A stretch of 46,868 nt of DNA from an uncultured Lachnospiraceae bacterium (GCA_902788035.1 CADAIL010000007.1:1-46868); one strand, 5' to 3'. Shown: positions 8,008 to 17,222, numbered from the stretch's first letter. Made by a program: numbers and translations. The notes: generated by a model not told the origin, from the sequence alone.

Positions 8008-9282
8008 TCAGGCTTCGTCAATAGCTTTTCCTATATCATTTCTCTTGTACTTATTCTCAAATGTGATAAGGTCAGACGCCTTGTACGCGTTAGCCCGCGC
8101 TTCCACCAAAGTAGAACCGAGAGCAGTCACTCCGAGCACACGGCCTCCGTTTGTCACGATCTCACCGTCAGCACTGAATTTTGTCCCCGCATGGAACACA
8201 AATGCGTCATTTCTGCCCTTGAATTCTTCAAGACCATGAATCGGGAATCCCTTCTGGTAGGACACCGGATAGCCTTCCGAGGCAAGGACCACGCACACAG
8301 CCGCATTGTCCTCGAATTCAAGCTCGATCTCATCGAGTCTGCCGTCCACGCAGGCTTCCATGACTTCGATCATGTCATTCTTCATTCGCGGAATGACCAC
8401 CTGAGCTTCCGGATCGCCGAAGCGGCAATTGTACTCCAGGACCTTGGGGCCGTCTTCTGTCAGCATGAGTCCGAAGAAAATGATGCCCACAAAAGGTCTT
8501 CCCTCTGCTGCCATCGCGTCGACAGTTTTCTGGTAAATGTTGGCCTTGCAGAAAGCATCCACCTCATCCGTGTAGAACGGGCTCGGTGAGAATGTGCCCA
8601 TACCGCCCGTGTTGAGACCTGTATCGCCGTCGCCGGCACGCTTGTGATCCTGAGCGGAGGTCATCGGTTTAATCGTCTTTCCGTCGCAGAAAGACAGGAC
8701 AGAGACTTCGCGGCCTGTCATGAACTCCTCGATGACCATCTGATCACCCGCTGAGCCGAATTTCTTGTCCTCCATGATCATTCTGACACCGACTTCCGCG
8801 TCATCCGGTGTCTCGCAGATGAGAACGCCTTTGCCGAGGGCAAGTCCGTCCGCCTTGAGAACGACCGGGAATTTGGAATCTGCCAGAACTTTTCTGGCCT
8901 CATCCGCCGATGTCACAGTGGTGTACGCAGCAGTAGGGATTCCGTACTTCTGCATAAGTTCCTTGGAAAATGCCTTGGATCCTTCGAGGATCGCGGCATT
9001 CTTTCTCGGTCCGAATACCCGAAGCCCTTCCGCCTCGAATACATCCACGATGCCTCCGACCAGCGGGTCATCCATTCCCACGATCGTGAGATCGATCTCG
9101 TTCTCTTTGGCAAATGCAGCCAACTTCTCGAATTCCATAGCGCCGATCGGCACGCACTCTGCAAATTCAGATATACCGGCATTTCCCGGCGCGCAGTAGA
9201 TTTTTTCGACCTTGCTGCTCTTAGCCACTGCCCACGCTATAGCATGTTCTCTTCCGCCGCTCCCGACAATTAAAACCTTCAT
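8008..9282 (-). CDS. purD: Phosphoribosylamine-glycine ligase (GARS)
   Basis: Catalyses ATP-dependent joining of glycine to 5-phosphoribosylamine in de novo purine synthesis. The 424 residues have the normal length and layout: N-domain beginning MKVLIVGSGGREHAIAW, then the ATP-grasp fold with LKADGLALGKGV, SAQDHKR and NTGGMGTFSP, and a C-domain ending in the GKAIDEA helix. The usual GPNTGGMG reads GLNTGGMG here, a mild change. GGAGG precedes the ATG. It is the last gene of the purE-purM-purN-purD operon, 35 bases after purN. Confidence 0.97.
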   Translation of the reverse strand: MKVLIVGSGGREHAIAWAVAKSSKVEKIYCAPGNAGISEFAECVPIGAMEFEKLAAFAKENEIDLTIVGMDDPLVGGIVDVFEAEGLRVFGPRKNAAILEGSKAFSKELMQKYGIPTAAYTTVTSADEARKVLADSKFPVVLKADGLALGKGVLICETPDDAEVGVRMIMEDKKFGSAGDQMVIEEFMTGREVSVLSFCDGKTIKPMTSAQDHKRAGDGDTGLNTGGMGTFSPSPFYTDEVDAFCKANIYQKTVDAMAAEGRPFVGIIFFGLMLTEDGPKVLEYNCRFGDPEAQVVIPRMKNDMIEVMEACVDGRLDEIELEFEDNAAVCVVLASEGYPVSYQKGFPIHGLEEFKGRNDAFVFHAGTKFSADGEIVTNGGRVLGVTALGSTLVEARANAYKASDLITFENKYKRNDIGKAIDEA

Positions 9283-9317
9283 AATATCCTCCGTCTAACT
9301 GTTATTACTTCTCCGAC

Positions 9318-9950
9318 TCAATCCTTTATTATGACGTGACCGTCCACAACGGTAATTTTCCCGTTCGCGATGAGGTCGATGGCTTTTGGCATGATCTTCC
9401 ATTCCGCCTGTTCCATAATTCTCTGCTGAAGTTCTTTCGGCGTATCGCCCTCCTTAACTTCTACAGCCTTCTGGAGAATGATCGGACCCGCATCGAGATC
9501 CTTATTGACGAAATGGACCGTTGCCCCGGACAGCTTGACGCCGCGCTTCAAAGCAGCCTCATGGACTTTAAGTCCGTAATATCCCTTGCCGCAGAAGGCC
9601 GGGATGAGGGCCGGGTGAATGTTGACGATCTTATTCTCGTAGGCATCGATCAAAATCTCCGGGATCGTGACCAGGCATCCCGCCAGAACGACAAGATCTG
9701 TCCCGAGTTCATCGATCTTATTCTTGAGAGCGATATTGAAATCCGCTCTCGTATCGAATGTCCGGGGGGAGATGACAAATGCGGGTATGCCTGCATTTGC
9801 AGCGCGCTCCAGAGAATAGACACCCGGATTGTTGCTGATGACACCTACGATCTCCGCGTTCGTGATATCGCCGGACGCAATCGCGTCGATGATCGCCTGC
9901 AGGTTTGTTCCGCCGCCGGACACCAGTACCGTTAATCGAAGTTTGCTCAT
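9318..9950 (-). CDS. purN: Phosphoribosylglycinamide formyltransferase (GAR transformylase)
   Basis: Transfers a formyl group from 10-formyltetrahydrofolate to GAR, the step after PurD. The 210 residues contain the phosphate-binding [11 protein letters not shown] loop near the N-terminus, the catalytic Asn and His in [10 protein letters not shown], and the Asp in [10 protein letters not shown]. Its ATG overlaps the purM stop by four bases (ATGA), showing translational coupling. Confidence 0.97.
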   Translation of the reverse strand: MSKLRLTVLVSGGGTNLQAIIDAIASGDITNAEIVGVISNNPGVYSLERAANAGIPAFVISPRTFDTRADFNIALKNKIDELGTDLVVLAGCLVTIPEILIDAYENKIVNIHPALIPAFCGKGYYGLKVHEAALKRGVKLSGATVHFVNKDLDAGPIILQKAVEVKEGDTPKELQQRIMEQAEWKIMPKAIDLIANGKITVVDGHVIIKD

Positions 9951-10972
9951 ACCAGGGCTACCCCTTTCTCACCGACTGTTATGATACCGATCTCATATGC
10001 TGTCTCACCCGCTGCCTCGAGAGCCGTAAGAGCTTTCTCCGTGTCACCCGGGTCGACGGCGATGACCATACCGATACCCATATTGTAGGTGTTGTACATC
10101 ATATGATCATCGATGTCTCCGGTCTTCTGGAGAAGTTTGAAGATGGCAGGTACCTCGTAACTGTCCTTCTTCACTACCGCGCGAGTGTCTTCTTTCAGCA
10201 TGCGCGGAATGTTCTCATAGAAGCCTCCGCCCGTGATATGGCTGCAGGCCTTGATGCGCACGCCGCTCTTTTTGACACTCTTCAGCGCTTTTACATAGAT
10301 TTTCGTCGGCTCTAAAAGGGCCTCGCCGAGTGTCTTTCCGAGCTCATCGTAATATGTATCAAGCGACTCTTTCGTCATCTCGAATACTTTTCGCACCAGG
10401 GAAAATCCGTTGCTGTGTACACCCGAAGAAGCGATTCCGATAAGAACATCGCCCTCAGCCAGGTCCCTGCCCGAGATAATATCTTTCTCATCTACGACAC
10501 CGACGGCAAATCCCGCAAGGTCATACTCATCCTCCGGATAGAAACCCGGCATCTCCGCCGTCTCACCGCCGATCAGGGCAGCCTCGGACTGAAGACATCC
10601 CTCAGCCACTCCGCTGACGATCTCGGCAATCTTTTCCGGATAGTTCTTGCCGCAGGCAATATAATCCAGGAAGAAAAGCGGCTCGCCGCCCGCGCACGCA
10701 ATGTCGTTAACGCACATTGCAACGCAGTCAATGCCGACTGTATTGTGTTTATCCATAAGGAAAGCCAGCTTCAGTTTTGTTCCCACTCCGTCTGTTCCGG
10801 ACACGAGGGTCGGCTTTTCCATATCCTTAAATTTCTCCATGGAGAAAGCCCCTGAAAAACCACCGAGATTCGTGAGAACTTCCGGACGCATAGTCTTCTT
10901 TACATGCTCTTTCATCAGTTCAACTGACTTATAGCCGGCTTCAATATCTACTCCTGCACTCTTATAGTCCAT
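9947..10972 (-). CDS. purM: Phosphoribosylformylglycinamidine cyclo-ligase (AIR synthase)
   Basis: ATP-dependent ring closure of FGAM to AIR. The 341-residue start at 10972 ([13 protein letters not shown]) is preferred because GAAAGGAAAG precedes it and homologues begin with this Y.xAGVDI segment; the open frame upstream has no ribosome binding site. Family motifs include [29 protein letters not shown] and [13 protein letters not shown], and the C-terminal THITGGG-like segment reads [14 protein letters not shown]. It lies between purE and purN in the operon. Confidence 0.97.
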   Translation of the reverse strand: MDYKSAGVDIEAGYKSVELMKEHVKKTMRPEVLTNLGGFSGAFSMEKFKDMEKPTLVSGTDGVGTKLKLAFLMDKHNTVGIDCVAMCVNDIACAGGEPLFFLDYIACGKNYPEKIAEIVSGVAEGCLQSEAALIGGETAEMPGFYPEDEYDLAGFAVGVVDEKDIISGRDLAEGDVLIGIASSGVHSNGFSLVRKVFEMTKESLDTYYDELGKTLGEALLEPTKIYVKALKSVKKSGVRIKACSHITGGGFYENIPRMLKEDTRAVVKKDSYEVPAIFKLLQKTGDIDDHMMYNTYNMGIGMVIAVDPGDTEKALTALEAAGETAYEIGIITVGEKGVALV

Positions 10973-10997
10973 TAACTTTCCTTTCCGCTCTGAGCTT

Positions 10998-11504
10998 TTA
11001 TTTTGTGTAGTTTTTGTAACCTGTCTCCTGAAGCTTCGCGTCTTTGGCCATGACACCCTGCTTCATGTTCTCTGAATAGGCTTTCAGCTTTGCCAGCAGC
11101 TCATCATCGCTGACTGCGAGTATCTTGCATGCCAGGATTGCAGCGTTGGCTCCGCCGCCTATGGCTACGGTCGCAACGGGAATTCCGCTCGGCATCTGCA
11201 CGATGGAGTAAAGCGAATCGCGTCCGCCGAGAGATGTTGTATGCATCGGAATACCGATGACCGGAAGGGGGAAGATAGCCGCGCACATGCCCGGAAGATG
11301 GGCAGCCATGCCTGCGCCGGCGATAATCACCTTGATTCCCCGCTCTTCCGCGGTCTTTGCATATTCAAAGAACTCATTTACCTCACGGTGGGCGGAGATG
11401 ATCCTCATCTCGTAGGAGACTCCCATTTCATCGAGGACTGCTGCCGCCTTGGCCATGACCGGCATATCGGAATCAGAGCCCATCACTATACTTACTTTTG
11501 CCAT
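10998..11504 (-). CDS. purE: N5-carboxyaminoimidazole ribonucleotide mutase (PurE class I)
   Basis: Rearranges N5-CAIR to CAIR in purine synthesis. The 168-residue protein starts [23 protein letters not shown] is the substrate loop. SAHR (MRIISAHR) and the [11 protein letters not shown] segment complete the class I active site. The start at 11504 follows AAGGAGC. No purK follows, so the CO2-fixing partner must lie elsewhere or CO2 supply may be high enough. The gene is 25 bases upstream of purM. Confidence 0.96.
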   Translation of the reverse strand: MAKVSIVMGSDSDMPVMAKAAAVLDEMGVSYEMRIISAHREVNEFFEYAKTAEERGIKVIIAGAGMAAHLPGMCAAIFPLPVIGIPMHTTSLGGRDSLYSIVQMPSGIPVATVAIGGGANAAILACKILAVSDDELLAKLKAYSENMKQGVMAKDAKLQETGYKNYTK

Positions 11505-11515
11505 AACTGCTCCTT

Positions 11516-12688
11516 TCAGCAATCTTGTTTTATCCGCTGTATCATGCCACAGTTTGACTGAAAATGCAACAGCGGATTATAATTCGGAATGTAGCGGTTC
11601 ATGATCTTCATGCTTTCATTCCTCATGTATGTGAGTTTTTCCTGCTGGTAACGGCTGAGCGTTACAGCGTGCTCACATTTGCCCGGAACAAACGGTTCCC
11701 TTCCGAATGTATCAATTACGACAGCTCCGGCTAAATCGCGCGCAAGGTCTTTTACCTCCTCGTAAGCTTCCTGCGTTGCCCGAAGGTGTCTCGACACGTA
11801 CTCATCATCCAGGAAGAGTCCGAGGTCATTTCTGTGGTCGTAATTCAGCTGCATGTTCGGAATAGTGCCGGTGCATCCGTTCTTGCGGTTCGAGCTCTTG
11901 CTCACGAGCCGGCAGGGCGCGCGGACGATCGTCGTCGAAAGCCCCATAGCCGCGAATTCTTCAATCGCATAGCGGACCAATCTTTCCAATCCGAGTTCAT
12001 AAACAATCTCAACTGTACGCTTTTTGGAGAGATCTATGCGCATCTGGCCGAAGCTGAGCCTGAATTCCCCGGCAACTGTATGCGCCATATCTCTCACCGT
12101 CTCCTCCGGCAGTGAATTTATGTATACTGCCGAGGCTAACGTATCTTCAGAAACATATTCACCGAACTCATACAGATAGTCTGTCCGGGACAGGTCAGCG
12201 TTCATAATGATCCGTACAGCAAAATTCTGTGAGGGGTCGACCTCTGATCTCACCCTCTCCGCCATAAAGTCAGGCAGATAGTCCTCGCAGTAAGACCTCA
12301 GAATACTCCGGATCGTTTCCGGTTTCGGCAATTCTTCTCCCGTGAAATTCCCGTAAACCTCGAGAAAGAGCTCATAGAAGGTCGCTGTCCCGCTCTCATC
12401 ATCCTCGAACACGCAGGGAATCACTCCTCTGATCTCAGCATAAATTGCTGAGAGAATCGGTCCAAAATGAGGACCAAGCTTTGTGACGGCGTAATCCGGG
12501 TTGGCGTAGGACAGACAATAGTGGTCCGGCAGAATATCCTCATAGAGTTTTCTGTTGTCCGTATCTTTTTTCACTGACAGGAGGAATTCTGCGACCCGCT
12601 CAAAATAATCTCTGAACGGCCGGGGAACCAGAGTCTCCGTCGGTATCTCAGCGATCCGCCCGATTGATAGTTCAATTCTTTCGCTCAT
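11516..12688 (-). CDS. Unknown conserved-looking protein at the head of the purine operon
   Basis: A 390-residue soluble protein with no signal peptide or membrane segment. I do not recognise its family. It is mixed alpha/beta, with an acidic N-terminal half (YFERVAEFLLSVKKD, YLPDFMAERVRSEVD) and a C-terminal half containing RLVSKSSNRKNGCTGTIPN and a closing segment rich in aromatic residues. It ends 11 bases before purE on the same strand, so it is probably co-transcribed. No Shine-Dalgarno sequence is apparent before the start at 12688; a 30-bp palindrome lies 14 bases upstream and could affect initiation. Confidence 0.75.
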   Translation of the reverse strand: MSERIELSIGRIAEIPTETLVPRPFRDYFERVAEFLLSVKKDTDNRKLYEDILPDHYCLSYANPDYAVTKLGPHFGPILSAIYAEIRGVIPCVFEDDESGTATFYELFLEVYGNFTGEELPKPETIRSILRSYCEDYLPDFMAERVRSEVDPSQNFAVRIIMNADLSRTDYLYEFGEYVSEDTLASAVYINSLPEETVRDMAHTVAGEFRLSFGQMRIDLSKKRTVEIVYELGLERLVRYAIEEFAAMGLSTTIVRAPCRLVSKSSNRKNGCTGTIPNMQLNYDHRNDLGLFLDDEYVSRHLRATQEAYEEVKDLARDLAGAVVIDTFGREPFVPGKCEHAVTLSRYQQEKLTYMRNESMKIMNRYIPNYNPLLHFQSNCGMIQRIKQDC

Positions 12689-12702
12689 AATAAATCAAAT
12701 AT

Positions 12703-12732
12703 GGTAACTATTCAGTACCCTGAATAGTTACC
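12703..12732. promoter_or_regulatory. Perfect 13-bp inverted repeat upstream of the purine operon
   Basis: GGTAACTATTCAG-tacc-CTGAATAGTTACC. The short loop fits either a protein operator or an RNA hairpin. It has no T-run. The arm resembles the outer ends of the palindromic element family (GGTGACAGTTCAG as read from copy 4's right end), so it may instead be a minimal relic of that family. Confidence 0.6.
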
Positions 12733-12773
12733 GAATATGCTCCTTAATGCGACATCCCCGTTCTTCCAGGTCT

Positions 12774-13091
12774 TCAGCCAAGACCGGCCAGAAAGAGTCC
12801 AAGCCATCCGACCATGATAAGGCCGGAAGAGATAGAACCGATTACCGGCAGGATGAGAGAATTCTCCTTTTCGTTCATTGCCTTCATACCGATATAAAAC
12901 CCGTACACGGAAAGCAGTGTAGCCATAAGGGCAGCTCCTCCGACTGCGGGTCCCGCGCTGCCGCCTGCCGCAAATGATATCAGGCTGCAGATGATGAACA
13001 GTATCAGGGAAGCCAGCGCCAAACAGCAGGAAAGCCTTCCGTTTTTCGAGTAGGTGCGTTCTCTGAACTTGTATCTTTTTTCATTCGTCAT
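12774..13091 (-). CDS. Small membrane protein (DUF6142-like), unknown function
   Basis: A 105-residue protein with a basic N-terminus (MTNEKRYKFRERTYSKNGR) and three predicted membrane segments, centred on LALASLILFIICSLISF, GGAALMATLLSVYGFYIG and VIGSISSGLIMVGWLGLF. GAGGAGAAAG precedes the start, which overlaps the end of the VanZ-like gene by 11 bases. The DUF assignment is from memory of similar proteins and is tentative. It is the last gene of the pyrimidine operon. Confidence 0.8.
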   Translation of the reverse strand: MTNEKRYKFRERTYSKNGRLSCCLALASLILFIICSLISFAAGGSAGPAVGGAALMATLLSVYGFYIGMKAMNEKENSLILPVIGSISSGLIMVGWLGLFLAGLG

Positions 13092-13554
13092 AAATCTTTC
13101 TCCTCAGATCATCCAGGCCTATGAACATAATATAGCCGATGAATGCCCCTAACGTATTTAGGATCACGTCATCCACATCACAGCAGCCGTCTCTCAGAAT
13201 ATACTGCGTATACTCAACGCAGGAGGACACAACGCAGCCGAAACCTGTTACCAGGAAAACATTGTGGAACTTCCTTGAGATGACAGGCAGAAAGAAGCCA
13301 AACGGTAAAAATCCGATTATATTGCCCAGAAGATTCAGGAAGACAGCTATGAATCCCAGCTGCCTTCTCGCTCTGATAAAGCGTCTGATCTCAAAGAAGG
13401 GAACCAGATTAAGGCTGTACTCCGATCCCTTACCCGGCACGTGTCCGTACCAGTCCGCAAAAAACAGAAAATACACGAGTGCAGCCATATACAACAGGAA
13501 TAAAAGTAATCCTTTAAAGCGCAGCTCCTTTTTCCTGTATTCTTTATCTCGCAC
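13081..13554 (-). CDS. VanZ-like membrane protein
   Basis: A 157-residue protein with four hydrophobic segments and the VanZ-family signature regions: SLNLVPFFEIRRFI, then LLGNIIGFLPFGFFLPVI, then VSSCVEYTQYI...DVDDVILNTLGAFIGY. VanZ proteins reduce sensitivity to teicoplanin in some Gram-positives, but the wider family is mostly uncharacterised, and no resistance genes are nearby. The start at 13554 lies inside the last codons of pyrE (11-base overlap); an earlier start would run deeper into pyrE and is less likely. Confidence 0.88.
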   Translation of the reverse strand: MRDKEYRKKELRFKGLLLFLLYMAALVYFLFFADWYGHVPGKGSEYSLNLVPFFEIRRFIRARRQLGFIAVFLNLLGNIIGFLPFGFFLPVISRKFHNVFLVTGFGCVVSSCVEYTQYILRDGCCDVDDVILNTLGAFIGYIMFIGLDDLRRKIYDE

Positions 13555-14218
13555 CATACTGCCTGTAATACTCGTCAATCGCAGCTTTGATTGTATCGTC
13601 AATGATCACACGGCCCTTATATTCGCGGTTATAAAGGTGTTCGATGACCTCCTCCATCGTAACTATTGCGGTCGTCTTCATACCGTATTCTTCCGCTATC
13701 TCGGCCAGAGCGCTCTTATCTCCCGTGCCCCTCTCCATGCGGTCGACAGAGACGACCAGACCGATTACACTGACGTCACCCTGCGCTTTGATGATCGGAA
13801 CCGTCTCGCGGATCGATGTACCGGCAGTTGTCACATCCTCAATAATGACCACCCTGTCGCCATCCTGGATCGGACTTCCGAGAAGTATCCCCTTGTCTCC
13901 GTGGTCCTTTACTTCCTTGCGATTCGATGTATATTTTATGTCCTTTCCGTATTCTCCGCTGATTGCGATCGTCGCCGCTACCGTCAGCGGGATACCTTTA
14001 TAAGCCGGTCCGAACAGCACGTCAAAATCGAAACCAAAGTTCTGCTCGATCGCTTTGGCGTAATATCCGCCCAGCTTGGCGATCTGCCCTCCGGTGCGGT
14101 AAAAACCTGTATTTATAAAAAACGGAGTCTTGCGTCCGCTCTTAGTGACAAAATCCCCGAACCGCAGAACGCCGCAGTCCACCATGAACTCAATAAACTC
14201 TTTTTTGTATGCTTCCAT
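13544..14218 (-). CDS. pyrE: Orotate phosphoribosyltransferase
   Basis: Converts orotate and PRPP to OMP. The 224-residue protein starts MEAYKKEFIEFM; ATGATG allows two adjacent starts and the second (14218) has better spacing from GGAGGG. The PRPP-binding motif VVIIEDVTTAGTSIRE and the FGPAYKGIPL loop are intact. It lies downstream of pyrF-pyrK-pyrD, completing conversion of dihydroorotate to UMP. Confidence 0.97.
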   Translation of the reverse strand: MEAYKKEFIEFMVDCGVLRFGDFVTKSGRKTPFFINTGFYRTGGQIAKLGGYYAKAIEQNFGFDFDVLFGPAYKGIPLTVAATIAISGEYGKDIKYTSNRKEVKDHGDKGILLGSPIQDGDRVVIIEDVTTAGTSIRETVPIIKAQGDVSVIGLVVSVDRMERGTGDKSALAEIAEEYGMKTTAIVTMEEVIEHLYNREYKGRVIIDDTIKAAIDEYYRQYGAR

Positions 14219-14329
14219 CATTTCCCTCCAGCTAATAGTATTAACAAAGGTCGCGCACACATGCTGCGATCCTGTCTTATCATCCAAGTCTCATATCCCG
14301 GGATGCGCCCGCACGACTCACCGCCGGCG

Positions 14330-15244
14330 CTATCTCACGCACCCTATGATTTCACCCACGTCAGGGATGTTCTTTCTCACGAGGAAATCCCGTATTCCTT
14401 CAGCGATTTCCACAGTCACCGTCGGATTTCTGAAATTGGCGGTTCCGACAGATACCGCTCTGGCCCCTGCCATCATGAACTCTATGGCATCGTCCGCACA
14501 GGTGATTCCTCCCATTCCGATGACCGGAATAGAGACCGCTCCTGATGCCTCGTAGACCATGCGGACCGCGACCGGCTTTATTGCCGGGCCGGACAGACCT
14601 CCCGTCCTGTTGGCAAGCGCAAATCTTCCCCGCTCTATATCAATCTTCATACCGGTCAGCGTGTTGATCAGAGAAATCGCGTCAGCTCCGCCGGCCTCCG
14701 CGGCCTTTGCCATCACTTTTATATCCGTGACATTCGGTGACAGCTTCATAATGATCGGCTGCTTCGCGCGGGCCTTGACTGCCCTTGTGATTTCCTCGAC
14801 CGCCCTCGGATCCGTTCCGAAAGCGATGCCGCCCTGCTTTACATTCGGGCAGGAAATGTTGATCTCGAGAAGGGCTACCCCTTCCTCGTCTGCAAGACGA
14901 TCGACTACACGAAGATATTCCTCCTTGGAATGACCGCAGACATTCACTATGATATTCGTGTCATACTTCCGAAGGAAAGGCAGGTCTCTCTCGCAGAACA
15001 CATCTATGCCCGGATTCTGAAGTCCGATTGCGTTCAGCATACCGGAGGCGGTCTCACAGACTCTCGGTGTCGGATTACCCGCCCACGGAACATCCGCTAC
15101 TCCCTTGGTCACTACGGCCCCGAGCTTTGAGAGGTCAAAAAACTCACTGTATTCCATGCCGGAGCCGAACGTGCCGGATGCGGTCATGACTGGATTCTTA
15201 AGAGTCACACCGGCGATACTTACCGCCATATTAGGTTCTGTCAT
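14330..15244 (-). CDS. pyrD: Dihydroorotate dehydrogenase, class 1B catalytic subunit
   Basis: An FMN enzyme that oxidises dihydroorotate to orotate using NAD through PyrK. The 304 residues contain LKNPVMTASGTFGSGMEY at the FMN site, the active-site cysteine in EINISCPNVKQGG, and the C-terminal GMGGI.....EFMMAGA and VSVGTANF phosphate-binding loops. The start overlaps the pyrK stop by one base (TGATG), with GAAGGAGGTG inside pyrK. About 110 bases separate it from pyrE. Confidence 0.97.
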   Translation of the reverse strand: MTEPNMAVSIAGVTLKNPVMTASGTFGSGMEYSEFFDLSKLGAVVTKGVADVPWAGNPTPRVCETASGMLNAIGLQNPGIDVFCERDLPFLRKYDTNIIVNVCGHSKEEYLRVVDRLADEEGVALLEINISCPNVKQGGIAFGTDPRAVEEITRAVKARAKQPIIMKLSPNVTDIKVMAKAAEAGGADAISLINTLTGMKIDIERGRFALANRTGGLSGPAIKPVAVRMVYEASGAVSIPVIGMGGITCADDAIEFMMAGARAVSVGTANFRNPTVTVEIAEGIRDFLVRKNIPDVGEIIGCVR

Positions 15245-16005
15245 CAGAGTGTCACCTCCTTCGCGTCAAAGACCGGACCGTCCTTACAGATACGGGCATT
15301 GTTCACGTGAGAATGCTCATCGACATGTTCTGTCCCGCACACGCAGCCAAGGCACACACCGATACCACATGCCATGCGCTCCTCCATTGAGACATAGCAG
15401 GGAATACCGGCTTCCGCGGCATAAGCTTTCAAAGCCCTCAGCATGGGCATAGGGCCGCAGGACATGATGACATCCGCCTTCACACTGTCAGCCTTAATGG
15501 CGTCAATGACGTTGCCTGCGGTTCCCAGAGATCCGTCCTCTGTCGCCACATGGACCTCTCCTCTCTTCTTTAAATCTTCAAGGAGATATGTTTCACTGCG
15601 ATAGCCGACCGCAAAAACAGGTTCTTCGAGGCTGTCGGCGCAGCAAAGAAGGGGCGGTATGCCAATTCCTCCTCCGACAAGAAGCACTCTTTTATCCTTG
15701 TATTCATCGATCGGGAACCCGTTGCCAAGCGGTCCGAGGATCTCGATTCTGTCTCCGCCTTCAAGACCCGAAAATTCCTTTGTTCCTTTTCCCGCAATCC
15801 TGTAGACCAGCCTGATGGTCCCGCTCCCCGCGTCTGTCTCGCAGATCGAGATTGGCCTCGGTAGGAGTCTGGAACCGTCTGCGCTGTAAAGGGACACAAA
15901 TTGTCCGGGGACTGCGTCACGGGCAAATGTCACTTTGAGCAGCATGCTGTATATATCCGTCGCTATCTCTGACTGATAGACGACCTCGGCAATTTCTTTT
16001 ACCAT
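15244..16005 (-). CDS. pyrK: Dihydroorotate dehydrogenase electron transfer subunit
   Basis: Carries FAD and a [2Fe-2S] cluster and passes electrons from PyrD to NAD. The 253 residues begin MVKEIAEVVYQ (start at 16005 after CAGGAGT). RLLPRPISIC is the FAD-binding RxxS motif, GGGIGIPPLL the nucleotide loop, and the cysteines of ERMACGIGVCLGCVCG plus a later RICKDGPVF cysteine bind the cluster. Its presence confirms that PyrD is the NAD-linked 1B type. Confidence 0.96.
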   Translation of the reverse strand: MVKEIAEVVYQSEIATDIYSMLLKVTFARDAVPGQFVSLYSADGSRLLPRPISICETDAGSGTIRLVYRIAGKGTKEFSGLEGGDRIEILGPLGNGFPIDEYKDKRVLLVGGGIGIPPLLCCADSLEEPVFAVGYRSETYLLEDLKKRGEVHVATEDGSLGTAGNVIDAIKADSVKADVIMSCGPMPMLRALKAYAAEAGIPCYVSMEERMACGIGVCLGCVCGTEHVDEHSHVNNARICKDGPVFDAKEVTL

Positions 16006-16052
16006 AAAAACACTCCTGATTCTAAGTCCCCACTCTCCGGTCAAATTCTACT

Positions 16053-16074
16053 GCATGACGCCTTCCGCCGTCAT
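16053..16074. repeat. Small hairpin between pyrF and pyrK
   Basis: CATGACG-ccttccgc-CGTCATG, with 7-bp arms, lies in the 97-base pyrF-pyrK gap. No T-run follows. It may mark transcript processing inside the operon. Confidence 0.35.
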
Positions 16075-16102
16075 GTATGGAATGCCGTAAGTACATCGTC
16101 AG

Positions 16103-17026
16103 TTAAAATGCGGACGCGATATCGGCCTGCATATCGAGCACAGCCTGACGGGACGCTTCCGCGTACCCCGCCTCACCGAACTTCGCATACTTTTCATTCT
16201 TCCATGCCGCAATGATGCCGCGGGACGAGTTAACGATTGCCCCCAGACCATCCTTATTGAAGAAATTGACAAGGTCCTTTCCCTTTCCGCCCTGTGCGCC
16301 GTAGCCCGGTACAAGGATGTAGGACTTCGGCATGATCTCGCGAAGGCGCCTGCCCATTTCGGGATAGGTCGCACCGACGACAGCGCCGACCTCTGAATAG
16401 CCGGTCTCCGGGTCAATCAGGGAATCACCCCACTCGCGGACCTTCTCGCCGACAATTTCATAGAGCGGTCTTCCATCAACAATTCTGTCCTGAAATTCCC
16501 CGCTGGACGGATTTGAAGTCTTGACCAGAACAAAGATGCCCCTGTCATTGGCTGCGCAGACATCGAGGAAGGGCTTCACGCCGTCAGAACCCAGATAGGG
16601 GTTGACGGTGCATATGTCTTCATCAAAAGGTGCAAATGCATTTGCCCCCACAGTCACCTTCCCGAGATGCGCGACCGCGTAGGCTGCCGAGGTGGATCCG
16701 ATGTCACCGCGCTTTACGTCACCGATCACGACCAGGCCTTTCTCATGGCACAGATCTACAGTTTTCTTAAACGCAAGAAGTCCGGGTATGCCGAACTGCT
16801 CGTACATGGCAATTTGAGGTTTGACCGCCGGAATGATGTCGCAGGTTGCCTCAACGATTCCCTTGTTGAACCTGTAAATTATCTCGGCCGCTGCCTCAAG
16901 TGTTTCCCCCTGTTCCCTGAACACTTCATTCTTTATAGTATCCGGGATATACGAAAGCATGGGATCCAGTCCTACGACGATCGGAGCCTTAGTTCTTTTA
17001 ATACCGTCTATCAGCTTTTTAATCAT
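16103..17026 (-). CDS. pyrF: Orotidine 5'-phosphate decarboxylase (long type)
   Basis: Decarboxylates OMP to UMP. At 307 residues it belongs to the longer subgroup of the family. VVGLDPML at the N-terminus and VIGDVKRGDIGSTSAAYA hold the catalytic Asp-Lys-Asp network, and VPGYGAQGGKG is the phosphate loop. The start at 17026 (MIKKLIDGIKRTK) follows CGGGAGGAA. It is the first gene of the pyrF-pyrK-pyrD-pyrE run. Confidence 0.96.
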   Translation of the reverse strand: MIKKLIDGIKRTKAPIVVGLDPMLSYIPDTIKNEVFREQGETLEAAAEIIYRFNKGIVEATCDIIPAVKPQIAMYEQFGIPGLLAFKKTVDLCHEKGLVVIGDVKRGDIGSTSAAYAVAHLGKVTVGANAFAPFDEDICTVNPYLGSDGVKPFLDVCAANDRGIFVLVKTSNPSSGEFQDRIVDGRPLYEIVGEKVREWGDSLIDPETGYSEVGAVVGATYPEMGRRLREIMPKSYILVPGYGAQGGKGKDLVNFFNKDGLGAIVNSSRGIIAAWKNEKYAKFGEAGYAEASRQAVLDMQADIASAF

Positions 17027-17048
17027 CTTTAATTCCTCCCGCGTTTGC

Positions 17049-17110
17049 CATATCATTTCATACTTAACATAATCCAGTTATCTATCATGTCATTTCAAGC
17101 TTAACATAAT
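17049..17110 (-). repeat. Direct repeats in the pyrF leader
   Basis: On the minus strand, ATTATGTTAAGCTTGAAATG is followed 37 bases later by ATTATGTTAAGTATGAAATG, and the match continues into ACATGATA / ATATGGCA. Two near-identical copies just upstream of the pyrF ribosome binding site could be a double binding site for a regulator or a leader duplication. A possible -35 (TTGACT) lies at 17112-17117, but no convincing -10 follows. Confidence 0.5.
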
Positions 17111-17160
17111 TAGTCAAGAATATCATACACGAAAAATCCGCTTAAATAAAGCCTTTTTTC

Positions 17161-17189
17161 TTGACGGATTCGCATTGCAAGGCTATAAT
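17161..17189 (+). promoter_or_regulatory. Promoter of the cold-shock gene
   Basis: TTGACG (17161-17166), 17-base spacer, TATAAT (17184-17189). This implies a leader of roughly 130 bases before the csp start codon. Confidence 0.8.
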
Positions 17190-17222
17190 CAAGCCTTGGA
17201 TAGAGTTAAAGAAAACGCAAAT

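Noticed and set aside
13139..14545. 468-codon plus-strand frame opposite the pyrE region
   Set aside because: Antisense to vanZ-like, pyrE and pyrD genes that all have good starts and motifs.
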